Shown: positions 12,653 through 26,840, counted from the stretch's first letter. The stretch: DNA of 64,000 nt from Sclerodactyla briareus (GCA_026419785.1 JAODTK010002021.1:217501-281500); one strand, 5' to 3'. The notes: generated by a model not told the origin, from the letters alone. A program made the numbers and translations.

Positions 12653-13589
12653 CAATTATAATTATTACTACATCATCGCATCGTCTGGAGACATCACTGA
12701 TCACCCGAGGATGAGGTTAACAGTGCGCAATATTAAGCAACTTTTGAAATGAGATCATTTATTGCGTCAGGGCCGCAACAATTTTAACTCCCATCATGCA
12801 ACCGTCAGGTATTGCTGAGATGGCTTCAATCGACCAGACTTCAGTTTCAATTTCGGCTTCATCACAGGGAGAAAACGTCCCGCCTCTCTGTGTGACCCTC
12901 TGTTGACTTCAGAAAATAGTCAGATTGTTTTGCATATAGTATACTTGTGCAACCTCGTGTGCATATTTGCCAGCGTTAACGTCATTTTGCGATTTTCGAA
13001 GTTGATTCAACTGGGGTTTTCCATGCTACAATATCCTGTGTTTTGAAATGGTCACCATTTTAAACAACCTCTTCTACCTTTCGAGGTATTACAAGATTTT
13101 ATAGTACTACGGCGGCCTCCGGCATAACTGTAACTTTAAACAAAACACGTACACCGTCCGGTATTTCAGTTGTTCGCGTTGCAACCTGTTTCGCGGAACG
13201 GTGTTGCGTGCTGTAAAAGCCCCGAATATATATATACATGAGTAAATCGTAAAAACATCCAAACTCATGAACGAACGATTTTGTTCAGCTAAATAAATAC
13301 TTAATCTAAAGTAAACCGGTCATTTACACATGTTTGGTCTTTTTGAACCCTTTTCGTTTCCCCTCACACTGAATATCAGTCGAATACGTGTGGGTAAAAT
13401 TTGGTACAACCTACTTTATAATTACAATAAACCCTTTGTGACGTCTCGGGGCAGCTCGGGGGCCCTCGTGATACACACAGTACCTGATGAACATGTATCC
13501 GGAAAAATGAACAAATAACTATACAATTGGGATTTTGAATATAAATGTACATAAATATTTAGTTTCAAAGACTGAAAATCGATACCTTA
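12653..13589. other. No gene recognised
   Basis: Non-coding DNA without recognised repeats or coding frames. Confidence 0.4.
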
Positions 13590-13900
13590 GGCTGGAGTTC
13601 CATAGATGCATGTGCGGGTCAGGTACGCTGTTACACCTCGCAAATTTACGTGAACAGAGCTGGGTCAGTATCTGAAAATATGTCCTATTTATTTGCAAAA
13701 AATTATTGTTTCACAGGGGCAAAAAATAATCTAATGAAGGCAAACCACACTGAATAGGCCGTATAAATCCATGCACAGATGCGTATAACGGCTGCCGTAA
13801 ATCAAACCGGCGAATGAAATTATATAGAATATCTTCCCTAAAACCAAGCAACGAAATATGCCCGGGCTGCTGCATTCTTACGGTCTTTCCGTATAAACTT
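13590..13900. repeat. Dispersed repeat, copy B
   Basis: It aligns collinearly with 5320-5600 through TTCCATAGATGC, CCTATTTATT, CTGAATAGGC, GATGCGTAT and CCAAGCAACG. Several gaps and substitutions separate the copies. It is non-coding. Confidence 0.6.
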
Positions 13901-14668
13901 TCAGTGTCTTCTCTTCTGAACAAACGTTCGTTTTTTCGTAAATATGTGATTCGCCACATCCAGCCTGGCTACGCATACGTATCTATGTAATCCCAGCCTT
14001 GATCGGGTAACTGTGTCATTTGCCGTTTTCCTCTATCATGGTGCAACAATACAACATTTATTGTGTAGACAGGGTAGAGTTGCTGGGCAAATTCCGTCCT
14101 CATCCTCCTCCTCGATGAATATCAATTCCTTTAATACAAGGGAATAACTCAAAAGCGGCCACATATATGCTAGCACCTCGAGAATTTAGGGTATGTGGTT
14201 TCGTTGTGATTTCAGATTTTTTTTGAAAATTAAAAAGTTAAAACAAATTAACCATGCATCAGAGTCCGAGGAACCGTTCCATAACATATCGTCCGATTGC
14301 TGATTCTCAGTGTGATGGTAGCATTTGTCGAGAGATAAACTACATGAACCCCTGATGGGAGAGAATAATGTCAGACTCACTGTTAGCCCTAACATTAGCC
14401 CTGGGGAACCTACAGCCCTTCAAAACAGTAAATATGGTTGTTTAAACACTTTCGTGATTGAATATATCAGACCGATAGTTTTGTACCACATTTATTCCGA
14501 GAAGATGTGGCCTTTCATAAAATGGGCTTCGCGATATTCCAATTCGAAAATAGTCCCGGTAGTTTGTTTGGAATAGTTGCTTGTATGAGACCGCCATTAC
14601 GAATTCGATAGCTTCTCGTGGTTCTCCGTTTTCATGGTTTCAAAGTGCATGAGAATGTAGAAAGCTCT
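13901..14668. other. No gene recognised
   Basis: Non-coding, A/T-rich sequence with no recognised repeat. Confidence 0.4.
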
Positions 14669-14776
14669 CACACCTCTAGAATGGGTATATTCACCCATTT
14701 TGAGTGAATGTTTACCAGGCTGGGTAAAACAACTTGCCAAGGTGGTATTTGTACCCAACATTTCTAGCGTGTAGTG
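14669..14776. repeat. Short inverted-repeat element (GGGTA words)
   Basis: The left end CACACCTCTAGAATGGGTA matches the reverse complement of the right end, CACTACACGCTAGAAATGTT, in its CTAGAAATG-like core. The interior carries GGGTA and TACCC words in both orientations. It is probably a small MITE. Confidence 0.45.
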
Positions 14777-15153
14777 ATGGGAAAACGGATGGCAGGCGCG
14801 CGAAATCACACAAAATAGAATATTTATTCCTCGGGGTTTTCAAAACGAGTCTTAAAGCGGAGTATAGTGGAAAATTTTAAATGTTCGAGTGTCGATATAC
14901 TCAACCTATAATTGGTCGGAGTAAGGTTCATCGCAAAGGAATTACGAATCGTATGGAAATTCTTCTGTGAAATTACCCGTGCAAATGTAGGTCATTCAGT
15001 TGAATTCTTTTTTAATCGCATAGGTTCTTTGAACCAAGCCCCGGACCCTGCTTCATCATAATCTGCAGTTTGCTCTCTTAAGATACGCATATAAAGAATG
15101 ATACTAAGAAAATTGTCTATGAATCTGGCACCAGAATAAATTATCGATTATAT

Positions 15154-17166
<2,013 letters not shown>

Positions 17167-19371
17167 CCTCTAACGTTTGACCTTGCCTCGGAGAAGTTAT
17201 CTATGAAGGAATGGAGTATAGGCTTGACGTTTCCATCATTAGTCATCTCATATAATCGCTAACTTCGGGCCCATATTTAGGATGTAACCTGCCTAACGCC
17301 ATCAACTCGAAAAGTAGAAGGAATTCTGCGAATGTTGCCCTGAATTTGTGTTCCTTCCGTCTTATGTATGCATTTTGAAAGAAAAAAAAAAACATGCCAA
17401 AAGATAATATAATGCCGGTACTTCCATGATGTCGATGATAGTAGGAGTATGGGGTACGCTCCGATGCATATCCCCTGATGTTGATGGGGGTGGAACCGAC
17501 CCCACAGACTACCATATAGGCCGGTGGCCCAAGTCTGTTGCAACAATGATAAAATACTAATACAATATGGGAAAAAGGGGGGGATCTTGGATTGGAAATT
17601 AGTCTTACCTAGTATCAGACCTACCTTATGTGCTGTAGTAATTAAAAAAAAAAAAAACTTAACATGACCTAGAAAATTGGGTAGACATGAATTCTAAATT
17701 AAATATTTCCTCGTTGCAAATTCAGCCGTCATTGGTTACAAAAAAAGAAAGAAAAATGGCTGTCTGTCTGCATCTGTGAACTATTTTTGCTCCCTCTGTC
17801 ATTATTCTCAATGTGTTCCGTGAATTTTTAATTCGATGCTAAATATGAGAGCTTTCTGGCAATTCCAATCCCTTGATATTCCGAAAATTGTGAAAATTGA
17901 ATCCAATAATAAATATTCCCCCGCCAAAAAGGTAACCCTCCAGAAAGAATAATATCCTGAACAGTTCCCGAATACTTGCAAGAGAAACATATACTTTGCT
18001 ACTTCAACTTGTTTGAAAATTTGAAACCATTCAGTCATTCCAATCGCTGAATATTTTGAGGAAGTGAACGATCATATTTTTTTCCATTCAGAAACAAGCA
18101 CTGAAATCAAGCCTTTTCTCGGGGGGGGGGGGGGGGGGTTTAGTTAGGGTTTTTTGGTGGGGGGTGGTAGAAGGGTAGGACATTATATTTAGAATGGTAT
18201 AGAATGATGTTTGCCAATGCATGAAGAGAGTTTTATCCTGACACCAGTCGGCCAATCGAAAATCTGGCGGACATACAAACGCATTCATGGATATGCATAT
18301 ACACGAGAACGAAAACCAACTGAATTAACAACCTCAGGGTACCGGTACGCCTCAATTAATAGTTCCTGACAACTATAGTGGTAACCAAATCGACCGTCGC
18401 TATGGCAACCAGTGTGAACGTGAGGTATTTAATAAGAGGACCTGGACAAGTTAGGATGAGTTCAAACTGATTATTTAGGAAACCGAATTTTTCACCCTAT
18501 ACCATTCCACTAAAACTCTCTCCTTTGCTGCACGGAAATCCTCAATTTTTTATTGGTTTAAATCTGACGAAACAACATCGAACACACCAACTACTGTAGC
18601 TAAAAACCCAAATGAGGAACTGGAGCGTGGAACTAATGAACTAACGAACGGACGGAGCTTACCCGCAAGGCTGAAAATGGTGGCTTAGGCCTCCTTGTAA
18701 GCCCCACAAGAGATTCGGGGGCCTCTATTGTATGAGTGAACTGGGAGTTTTTCAAACTAACGAAGTTTTCTGCTACTTAACAATCACATCATGGAAGCCA
18801 GTTTGTTACGAGTGCTTACGCGGTTGTTAACGGACTGCAATATAAAACAACCTGAGAACTAATTGTGGTTGGCATGGATTACTTACCACAGGTTTAGCCC
18901 TTCCGCTTCGTTCTAGTAACATCGGCATACGGCCCTGCCCGGTTGAACGTGTCGCCCGGGGTATTATTAACACCGTTGGAGAGTGCGGTACTGGACTTCG
19001 CTTCCTCCTTCTGTAGCCTAGTTGTGTGTCAATTCACCCTCACACTGGCGCAGAGTGTGCAGCACAAGCCGCTTACAACTTCATAAATTGTTGTCTGTCA
19101 TAGAAATTAACGTAACGGTATAGGCGAGCTCCACGCTGACTGCTACCCCTGTGATTCAATGCGTGACCAAGCTGGGGATTAGGTTATTAATAGGATTGTC
19201 ATATTAGTGTTCTCAATGCGTTGATCTCGAGTGATAGTAGCTGTAAATATAGATTGTGTGTCATGGCTTGACCTATTCTACACTGAAACATTCGAAATGG
19301 ATATGAAATGTAGCCATCGACCTGAGAATAGGCAGTGACCGAAGCACTCCACTGATTTTCGTTCATAAATA
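17167..19371. other. Region 5' of the MATE gene; nothing further recognised
   Basis: The part nearest 17167 should hold the transporter promoter, but no TATA box or other promoter motif could be supported. An A run lies at 17642-17657 and a G run at 18121-18138. No other coding frame is recognised. Confidence 0.4.
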
Positions 19372-19379
19372 ATGAAGGT

Positions 19380-20761
19380 CAGGGGCGTCGCCAACCATTC
19401 CTTTGGGGGGGGGGGGGTGGTAACTACTATTTTGCCGCTAACAACAAGCTGAGTTTGCGACTACCAGCTGAGTTGCCGACTAACCACGCCTTCATATATA
19501 GAGGGAAAGCGACACAAAATGTCCCCCAACAGTGTGGTCTGTTACCACGCCAGGTTGTCCGATTGATTAGGGCGTGCTACCAGCGGATGGCGCCAGAGGC
19601 GCAAGAGCTTAGAATTCATGGTTAACTATCCAGCGGACGCACCTTTGGTTGGCGCCGAGCGTTCCAGAAAATTTTGGTTTTCGTAGCACCGCATAATGGC
19701 AGGAAACGACGGCCTTCCAATTTTTTAGCTGCATCGCACTTAACTGAAATTTCTATACCGCCATAGATTGCCGAACATTTTACCCTCTCTTACCGGGCCT
19801 TTTAAAATTTTCACTTCTGAATGGGCGACTGAATTTTTCAGTCCCAACTTTTTAATTAGTCGGTTAGACCAAACTTCATTTTGAAGAATACTCTAGACGG
19901 ACTACGTCAGTCGATTTTCCACCGAGATTATGTGACTGAATGTTTTGTCTCAATTGACTTACTTTCAATCAGACGGTGTTTATCTATGCTCAAACTGAAT
20001 TTCTTCTATTAGGACGGACTTCATTCCCTCATATTTAGAGAGTTTCTTCTTCTTCATTTGCCGACTGGACAACAATTTCGGGACATATATATAGGGCCAC
20101 AGATTGCCTGGTGGCTCCAGACCATTTTCAGCAGAGATATTCTGAAGATTTGAATGTAAAAGTTTTCACTTTCACTTGTCAAAACCTTCTCTCTCTTTAG
20201 CCCTTTACTTTCCACTTCGCCGCTGGGAGAAATTTAAAGTTGAGTTTTAAACCACTAAAAAATTGCCATCCAGACTTTGTAAGGGTTGAATGTAACAAGT
20301 TATGTTTTCTCTTCTTTCAAAACCTTCACTTCTCTCCTGCAACATTTTACCGCCTATGGGGGTCACACTACCCCTCTTTTCATTTTTATTCTCCAATTTG
20401 CCGAATGGGGCGCAAAAGTTTGGTTTCCTTTCTGCGTTTCATTTGTTCTTCAATTCTGCCGACTAGGCCAAAAGCTTGTTCTATACTACCATAAATTGCT
20501 GGAGCTGTCCCCAGGACATTTGGAGCCAGAATTAGTTGGGATTGGTAAAGGTTGTTTGAACATTAAAAGGTTTGCTTTCCTTCCATAACTGTTTTGTACT
20601 CTCTTTTGGCGCAAACTTCTTTTACGTTCAATTTCCTTCATTTTGCCAACTGGGGCATCATTTTGCCGACTGGCCGGTGTTGTGGGGGGGGGGGTGTCTT
20701 GGTTGTTTTGTCCCACCCCCCCTAACCCCCCCCCCCCCCACCACCTCTAGCGACGCCCATG
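19380..20761. mobile_element. hAT-like non-autonomous element, about 1.38 kb
   Basis: The left end CAGGGGCGTCGCCA pairs with the reverse complement of the right end, CATGGGCGTCGCTA. A G run follows the left end and C runs precede the right end, as in the smaller elements at 51.3, 53.3 and 57.1 kb. The flanks ATGAAGGT (19372-19379) and TAGAAGGT (20762-20769) match at 6 of 8 positions, in keeping with the 8-bp duplication of hAT elements. The interior repeats TTGCCGACTGG-like words (about 20058, 20398, 20456, 20643 and 20663) and has no transposase frame; frames near 20.3 kb are incidental. Confidence 0.6.
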
Positions 20762-21044
20762 TAGAAGGTTATCGTCACAATATATGACGGACTGATACGT
20801 CCAGCTGTGAGTTCTACTGTCCCACACTCACACAATGACGTTATGAGGGTTGCGTTTTTTTCCCCTTCAAACAGTGAGATTTTAGCGCCGTCGGTATCTG
20901 GGATAGAGAGCGCTGGGATATAAAGAAAAATTGCTAGTTCGATTCATTGAAGCCGGTTGCTTGTTCGTGTTATATTTTTTTTGCCATTGTTGTTAGGACA
21001 GGTTGAGGCCAGGATTCTTGAATGCGCCCTCGTACGCCTGACTA

Positions 21045-21360
21045 GAAATTAGTTTAGTTTTAGTCAGATATGGAAAAAGGTTCAGGAAGGACAAAATCCT
21101 CATACGACCCCGAAGCCACAAAACCCCAAAAGAAAAACATAACCAGAGGATACCTGAAAGGAATTCGCCCACAATTATCGAAAAATGAATCAAGACTATT
21201 TCCTGAACGTATTCACAGTGGAGGGCGAGAACAGCATCTTTAGGACTGGTAGGAGGCTATTCACTAATATAATAACCTTGCGAGAAGAAAGATTTACACA
21301 TGTCCACGTGACAGCGGTTGCCACGAAATCTAGAGGCAATGACCCCTATTGGTGGTAATC
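21045..21360 (-). mobile_element. Non-LTR retrotransposon 3' end, copy 1 (degenerate)
   Basis: On the minus strand this segment shares a 3' UTR with 27331-27680 and 61027-61430: TCAGGTATC, TTTTGTGGCT, GAGGATTTTGTCCTTCCTGA, then a short TAAAACTAAAC tail. Upstream are remnants of a C-terminal RCxxxxxKxFFSQ-like motif typical of CR1/Jockey-type reverse-transcriptase polyproteins. This copy is the most diverged and has the shortest tail. Confidence 0.5.
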
Positions 21361-21846
21361 TTCGGAAAAATCAGAGAAATATGGAAAGGAAAGGCCCTGA
21401 AAATTCATGAACAATTCTAAAAAACCTGATCACATCACCTCGACTTCGTCCCAGCTCCCTAGAAGAACCGCCTAATCTCCTCGTAAGGTAGGCTGAATCA
21501 ATCTCCAAGACAGTGAATTAATCTGGAAGCCCTCCGCTGCACATTTTCAATACTGCTTAACTTTTACATTACATTACTGAGGCCGAAATAAGGAGCCTCA
21601 ACACTTTGTGTTTACAACAATTTCAAACCGTAATGCTGTTCATTTCCCTTCACACCAACATTGACGTTTAGTCCGTTCGGAAGTCGTCCAAAATCTGCAT
21701 AATAAACAAAATAGGGGGGAGCTTTTAGAAACAGGCTAATCAATAACAACTCCCAAGCTCAATAGTAACTGAACTACCAATCCACATGCACTAATTATAC
21801 ACAAACACAACCGAAAACACACCGAGACTTTAAACGTCCAATCCCC

Positions 21847-21849
<3 letters not shown>
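21361..21849. other. No gene recognised
   Basis: Possibly the continuation of the adjacent retrotransposon remnant, but no motif supports this. Confidence 0.3.
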
Positions 21850-21893
<44 letters not shown>

Positions 21894-21896
21894 ATC

Positions 21897-21933
<37 letters not shown>

Positions 21934-21945
21934 GATATATATATA

Positions 21946-21977
<32 letters not shown>

Positions 21978-22002
21978 CTATATATATATATATATATATA
22001 CA
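21850..22002. repeat. (AT)n microsatellite
   Basis: About 150 bases of alternating AT with rare C or G interruptions, symmetric and able to form a cruciform. Confidence 0.95.
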
Positions 22003-22241
22003 CTATAGCAGTGACCCAACGCCAGCTCACAATTAACCCACAGCAAAATCCACCTAATACAGGCAGCAAACGGATAATCATAATGGGAAATGCAATAATC
22101 CTATACCGCTCACACTAAATTAAGACAGTGCTTGCATGTGAGACTCCCCTCTACCAACCAATTCTGGCCTTTATACCTCCACAACACTCACCAGCGAAAC
22201 CTACCCTAGGAGCTAGCTGTCACAATATCGATCGACGAGGG

Positions 22242-22297
22242 ACGGCAGCGGCCCCGGCCGTAGCAACGTACGGCAGCGGCCCCGGCCGTAGCAACGT
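22242..22297. repeat. Perfect 28-bp GC-rich duplication
   Basis: Two identical 28-bp units (22242-22269 and 22270-22297) contain CGGCCCCGGCCG and TAGCAACGT. Their GC content stands out sharply from the A/T-rich surroundings. Confidence 0.9.
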
Positions 22298-22807
22298 ACG
22301 AACGCAACCAATACTATCGTAGCACAGCAGGATGACCTAACACAGGACTAAGGAAAATCACCAGCCAAACATGAAACCAGCGCCTAATTGAACACGTGTG
22401 CTACAACGATCGTCGAAACGTCTATATCAGTGATAGACAATCTATACAAAGAATACAAGAAGCAAATTAATCACTCACTTCGTAAGTCTTCATAGCAACT
22501 AAAAGTTTACACCAGAGTTTTCGGAACCAGATTTGAAGCCTTCATGCGGTTTTGGTGGCAATGGCGATATATGGGTGATTTAATATATACAGATATTGTA
22601 CGTGTGTAGGAAGGACCTTCCGTGGTCTCCCTACTTCAACAGAAACTAACCGTCATGGCTGGGTGGAGAAGGGAGAAAAGGTGCGAAAATGAAATGGTGG
22701 CATGCTTGTCATGACTCGCCTTTGTGATGAGCATTTGTTATATTAAGTTGTTGAAACAAGTGTGACGAGGATCCATCCCATGCTACTAACGATAGGGGGT
22801 TGATGGC

Positions 22808-23080
22808 AGGTGAGAGGAATATAGTTTAATGTTATAACTTGAAGACTTATTAGACTTAAATTTTACTGCACCATAATTTCATCCCCACGAGTTTGGAACC
22901 TCCCCTACTCTTCAAGTGTGGTTAAAGGCCCGCTTCTTCACGATGCCTTTTGTGGAGGCAATTCAGTTTGCTTAATAATACAAAGAATATGCGCTGTAAG
23001 CTTGCCAATGGGAGGATCTGCTCAAGATGTTTGGTGGTGAGGGATGCCTACCCTTTAAAGGGAAGGCATTCCTCTCACCT
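22808..23080. mobile_element. Small TIR element containing a 44-bp palindrome
   Basis: AGGTGAGAGGAAT at 22808-22820 is a perfect 13-bp inverted repeat of ATTCCTCTCACCT at 23068-23080, giving a 273-bp MITE-like unit. Its right end is also part of a loopless palindrome (23036-23079) centred on TTTAAA. A GATAGGG word lies just outside both ends but is not at equal distance, so no target duplication is claimed. Confidence 0.6.
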
Positions 23081-24057
23081 AATGATAGGGTTCTATTCCA
23101 TTTCATAAATACCACATTTGGGATGTTAAGAACGGAACTTAAGTAATCATATATTAAAATATTTTCTTAGCGTGTTTTTGAAAGCAACCAATCAAATTTG
23201 GGGAATTCTCACGAGAAAGTGAATGTTACGCTGACTCGTGACATTGACAGCCGAAAACTCATTAGAGTTATGAAAAACAGAACTAATCAGCTTTGTGTGA
23301 TTCTTACCATTGTACTGTGAAGTGTAATTGAGAGACAACCTACATTTCTTTCACTGGTGCGCCACATGGGAAAGTTTGTTCAGCCTTTATGTGACCACAC
23401 CAAAGGTATAGCGTAGGCCCTAGACTGTATGGAGGCTTTCAACTTCGTCACTCATTGGACTGACGTGCCACACCCTACATCATGTTTTCCACAATGGACC
23501 CGTTTAATGTAGGAACATTATGGCCAGTAGTTAAACAACCTTATGCAAGTACAAGCCTGGCATATTCATTCACTCACCCAATGCATATTCTACTAACACA
23601 CATTACAATATATAGTCTAAGTTAGGCTAGAGAATGAGATTGGGCTGGGTAGTGTTTAGGCCTATTTATTCTTGCGGCGACTGGGTTGTTAACCGTAATT
23701 GGTTGAGTTGTAAGGTGAATTGTTATGTCGCCTGGCTAGGCGGCAAGCTGAGGCCGACTAACGTTAGGCCAAACCTAAGCCTAGGTCGGAGCTTCATCAG
23801 CTACTTGTCCGTAACCAAACGTGATCTACGCTACCAATATAGATATTACCGCTTAAGTTCGAGAACTTCGTTCTATTGACGCTTGCGGTATTGTTTGTAA
23901 AACGCACATGTTCTGTTAATCAATTCAATTCAATGCCTTCGACTCCCGCACTGTACAAACTACAAGCGCAGTCATGCATGAATAGCATGCGCCCACGTAC
24001 GATGTGCGTGCAGCCTAACGACTGTGGCATGTCGGGGCAATTTGTGCTGTCCGACTT
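23081..24057. other. No gene recognised
   Basis: Non-coding DNA. Frames near 23.6-24.2 kb have no recognisable similarity, and one runs into the TTG microsatellite. Confidence 0.4.
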
Positions 24058-24138
24058 TGTTGTTGTTGTATTGTTGTTGCTATTGTTGTGTGTTGTTGTT
24101 GTATTGTTGTGTTGTTATTGTGTGTTGTTGTTTTTGTC
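24058..24138. repeat. (TTG)n microsatellite
   Basis: About 80 bases of TTG/TTGTTG repeat with ATTG and TGTG interruptions. Confidence 0.9.
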
Positions 24139-24140
24139 AA

Positions 24141-24290
24141 TGACCTCGGGTCATTATGTTATAATGACGTCAGAACGATACGTAATCGCCGTAAATCCGG
24201 GTCATACGTTATAATGACGTCAGAACGAGTACCGTATTCGCCCGTAAATCCGGGTCAAAGGTTATAACGACGTCAGAACGATTACGTATA
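24141..24290. promoter_or_regulatory. Three tandem units carrying CRE (TGACGTCA) motifs
   Basis: Roughly 50-bp units share GGGTCA, GTTATAATGACGTCAGAACG and ATCGCC. Exact cAMP-response elements TGACGTCA lie at 24165-24172 and 24215-24222. The third unit has CGACGTCA at 24268-24275. TGACGTCA is the known CREB/ATF site. Whether the cluster is functional, or simply a minisatellite carrying the motif, cannot be decided here. No promoter or transcript start is visible next to it. Confidence 0.55.
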
Positions 24291-24754
24291 ATCGCCCGAA
24301 ATCCTTCAATTCGGCCAAAAAAAACGCGCCTGCCGAAATAGTCCAATGATTTCTTAGTCCCTTACAAAATATAGCCCAAGTATTCCTGCGTTCAACGCCA
24401 TCAGCGCGGCTGTAACAAAGATAAGTTTACGTTTCAAACCATTACCGCCGATCAGGCTACCTAAACAATTTGAAGTGTTCCATCAAAGCATTCGTGTGTG
24501 TGTCGCCACCTTACGGTGGATTTCCGGCAACTTTGCGTCTAGTTGAAATCTTACTCACTGACTTGTTCAAAGTCGATTGAGCAAGCTAAAATCTGGTGAA
24601 GACGCCTCTTCGCGATTATATCGACAGCCGCAGCAATCAATTTACAAATTATTCTCTAATAGCGCCAAGCAACCTATAAACAATAATTCTCGAAGCCGCA
24701 ATAACATACAAGTTAAAAACAACAAAAACTATACGATCGTATAACGGCCTATCA

Positions 24755-25060
24755 AGACCGGGTTTGGAGGGTCACAGTATTGCAAACAACTCGGCTGGAT
24801 GTAAATGGTCTGGGAGTGAGTTCCAACAATAAGGCGCACTGAACGACAAGGTTCTCGATCCAGGGAGGCTCAGTTTTGAACCGAGGGGTGAGTAGCATCG
24901 AGCCTGAGTGTTGTCGAGCGAGAGAGAACGAGGCCGAGGACTGACCGGAGGATGAGCAACTCGCGGAGTAGCTCCGGCTCGTGTAGTGTAGACACTGAAC
25001 ACCATCAGGGAAGAAGTTTGTAGTCAATTCGTTACGTATTGGAGCCAGTGCGATATCGAT
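24755..25060 (-). pseudogene. Non-LTR retrotransposon reverse-transcriptase C-terminus (second family)
   Basis: The minus-strand frame 25005-24772 contains RTLSFSAPYCWNSLPDHL, matching the common RSFSVAAPRLWNSLP-type tail of CR1/L2/Jockey-group reverse transcriptases. It is preceded by a serine- and arginine-rich stretch in two alternating frames, so a frameshift is likely. No catalytic domain is nearby, and it is a 5'-truncated relic. Confidence 0.55.
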
Positions 25061-25439
25061 CATAAACGGCGGTCATAGGCTCATTTTGTGTGTGTTTACG
25101 AGTTTACAGGCTGGTAAACCATAGTAATATGCTATGAAACTAGAACAAACGAATCCCCTCTTGTCGCCCCTACGGCAAACATGAATCAGCATGGACATCA
25201 ATGGATACTGCCTAACAGAATATGATTTCACATAAATACGAATAATGGTGTGGGGGGGGGGGGGGGCGGCCGGGTAAGTACCCCAACACTACCCAGGCTC
25301 GACAGGCAACGCATCATCGCTGCTAAAAAATTAACAATATTACACGAAAAACTTACGAGTAGCTTGTTTTTTATTATAGAACATACGGTTTGCCCTCTGA
25401 GAGCACTGAGTCGACAATATTGAGTTTACGATGGCGTAC

Positions 25440-25873
25440 GGATGAAACACGCAGTAGCCCTTTGTCTCGGGGGGAAACACAAAGTAACCCTGAATGGTTG
25501 CTGGCAACACGAAGTTTGGCCTATCGGGAGAACACACCAATTGTGGTTGACACAATTGGTGGAGCGGGCGGGCCTTCCACCCGGGAGATGGGGTTCGATT
25601 CCCGACCGGGTCAAACTGAAGACTTTAAAAATGGAACCTGTTGACTCCTCGCTGGGCGACCTCAGCAAAAAGGATTGGAGCAGGGACAAACGATTGGTAG
25701 GCAATTTGCAAGCCGTCTGCGTGTGATTAACCATCACCCCACAGTCAAGGTACCGCCCAAAGAGGGCTTGCCTTATTCCGGGTACATGGTGCAGGATTCG
25801 CAGATGGTGCAGTATCCTGGTCTGCACCCGTGCTGGACCTTGAATAGGATCGTTCTTCGCTCGGCAGTTATAC

Positions 25874-25917
<44 letters not shown>

Positions 25918-25965
25918 TTTTGCTACGCGGGAACACGAAGTAGCACCTCATGCTGGCGGGGATTG
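25440..25965. repeat. About 30-bp minisatellite around AACACGAAGTAGC, split by a SINE
   Basis: Units with AACACGCAGTAGCCC, AAACACAAAGTAACCC and AACACGAAGTTT run from 25446 to about 25535. A further unit with GGGAACACGAAGTAGCA follows the SINE poly(A) at 25929. The array therefore predates the SINE insertion. Confidence 0.55.
25541..25911 (+). mobile_element. tRNA-derived SINE, full-length, poly(A) tail
   Basis: The tRNA-like head (25541-25617) has an A-box-like GGTTGACACAATTGGTGGAG and the B box GGTTCGATTCCC. The body continues through GCCGTCTGCGTGTGATT, AGAGGGCTTGCCTTATTCC and CCTTGAATAGGATCG and ends in 35 A residues (25877-25911). Three more copies of this family lie on the minus strand at 26.5, 44.3 and 60.2 kb. 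Being non-coding, it would need a partner retrotransposon. Its intact tail suggests it is the youngest copy here. Confidence 0.8.
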
Positions 25966-26529
25966 CTGCAAACCACAGAGCGAGCCAGCTCCAGAAGCAA
26001 CAGTAACCTGACGACGATATCCGTACGGCAGTTATAAACAGACTAACTAGTCGCAATAACTCACCCAAAACTACCCAGAAAATCCACCGACGACAGACGC
26101 TGACCCTTAGTGATAACATATGAAAAATCCTTATCACAGTCTTAGGTGTTACTGTACACCGAAACACTTGACTCGGCCCACGTTCCCAACAGAATGATCA
26201 ATTATATGACAATACACTCAAATCTTATGCAATTGAGAGACCAAGAAGTTTCAACTGCGGAATTTCCACGCTGGTCCGGCGCGGCTAACCACCTCATCAA
26301 ATCACGGGACTGAAGTTGACAATGTGTTCTGCTATTAGTACGTACCTGTAATTTTGTTTTTTGTTTTTTGTTTTCAAATAGACGGCCCAAACAGCTAGCA
26401 ATAACTGCTCACTTTCCAACTATATTAATGCCACAAAGCAAGCGACTGTTGCATGTTTGCAATCCTCATCTGATGAGATTGTCTCATCCGATTACTTTGG
26501 ATTCAGTGGGCAAAGTCTGTCGATGAGTG
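25966..26529. other. No gene recognised
   Basis: Non-coding interval between two SINE copies. Confidence 0.4.
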
Positions 26530-26840
26530 GCCCCAGCAGACACCTGTATACTGCACCTTATTGTCAGCTGCGAATCCTTCACCAGATACACGGAATAAGG
26601 CATGCCTCTTTGGCGGTACCTTAATGTAGGTGTGGCGGTAATCACACGCAGACGGCAACTTGCAAATTCCTCGTTTCGTCCCTGCTCACACTACCTCGTG
26701 AGGAGAGCGCAAACGAGAAGGTAGTGGTTCATTTTTGAAGGTCTTGGTATGACCCGACCAGGAATCGAAAACCCTGGTCTCACGGGTCACGACGGGTGGA
26801 AGGCCGACGCTCTACCAAGTTGTGCCAACCACTCGTTCAG
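26530..26840 (-). mobile_element. tRNA-derived SINE, minus strand
   Basis: The reverse complement of 26750-26831 gives the tRNA-like head with GGCACAACTTGGTAGAGC and a B box slightly disrupted by inserted bases. The body matches the 25.5-kb copy. No poly(A) remains. It sits at the same relative place as the 60.2-kb copy within a larger duplicated block. Confidence 0.7.
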
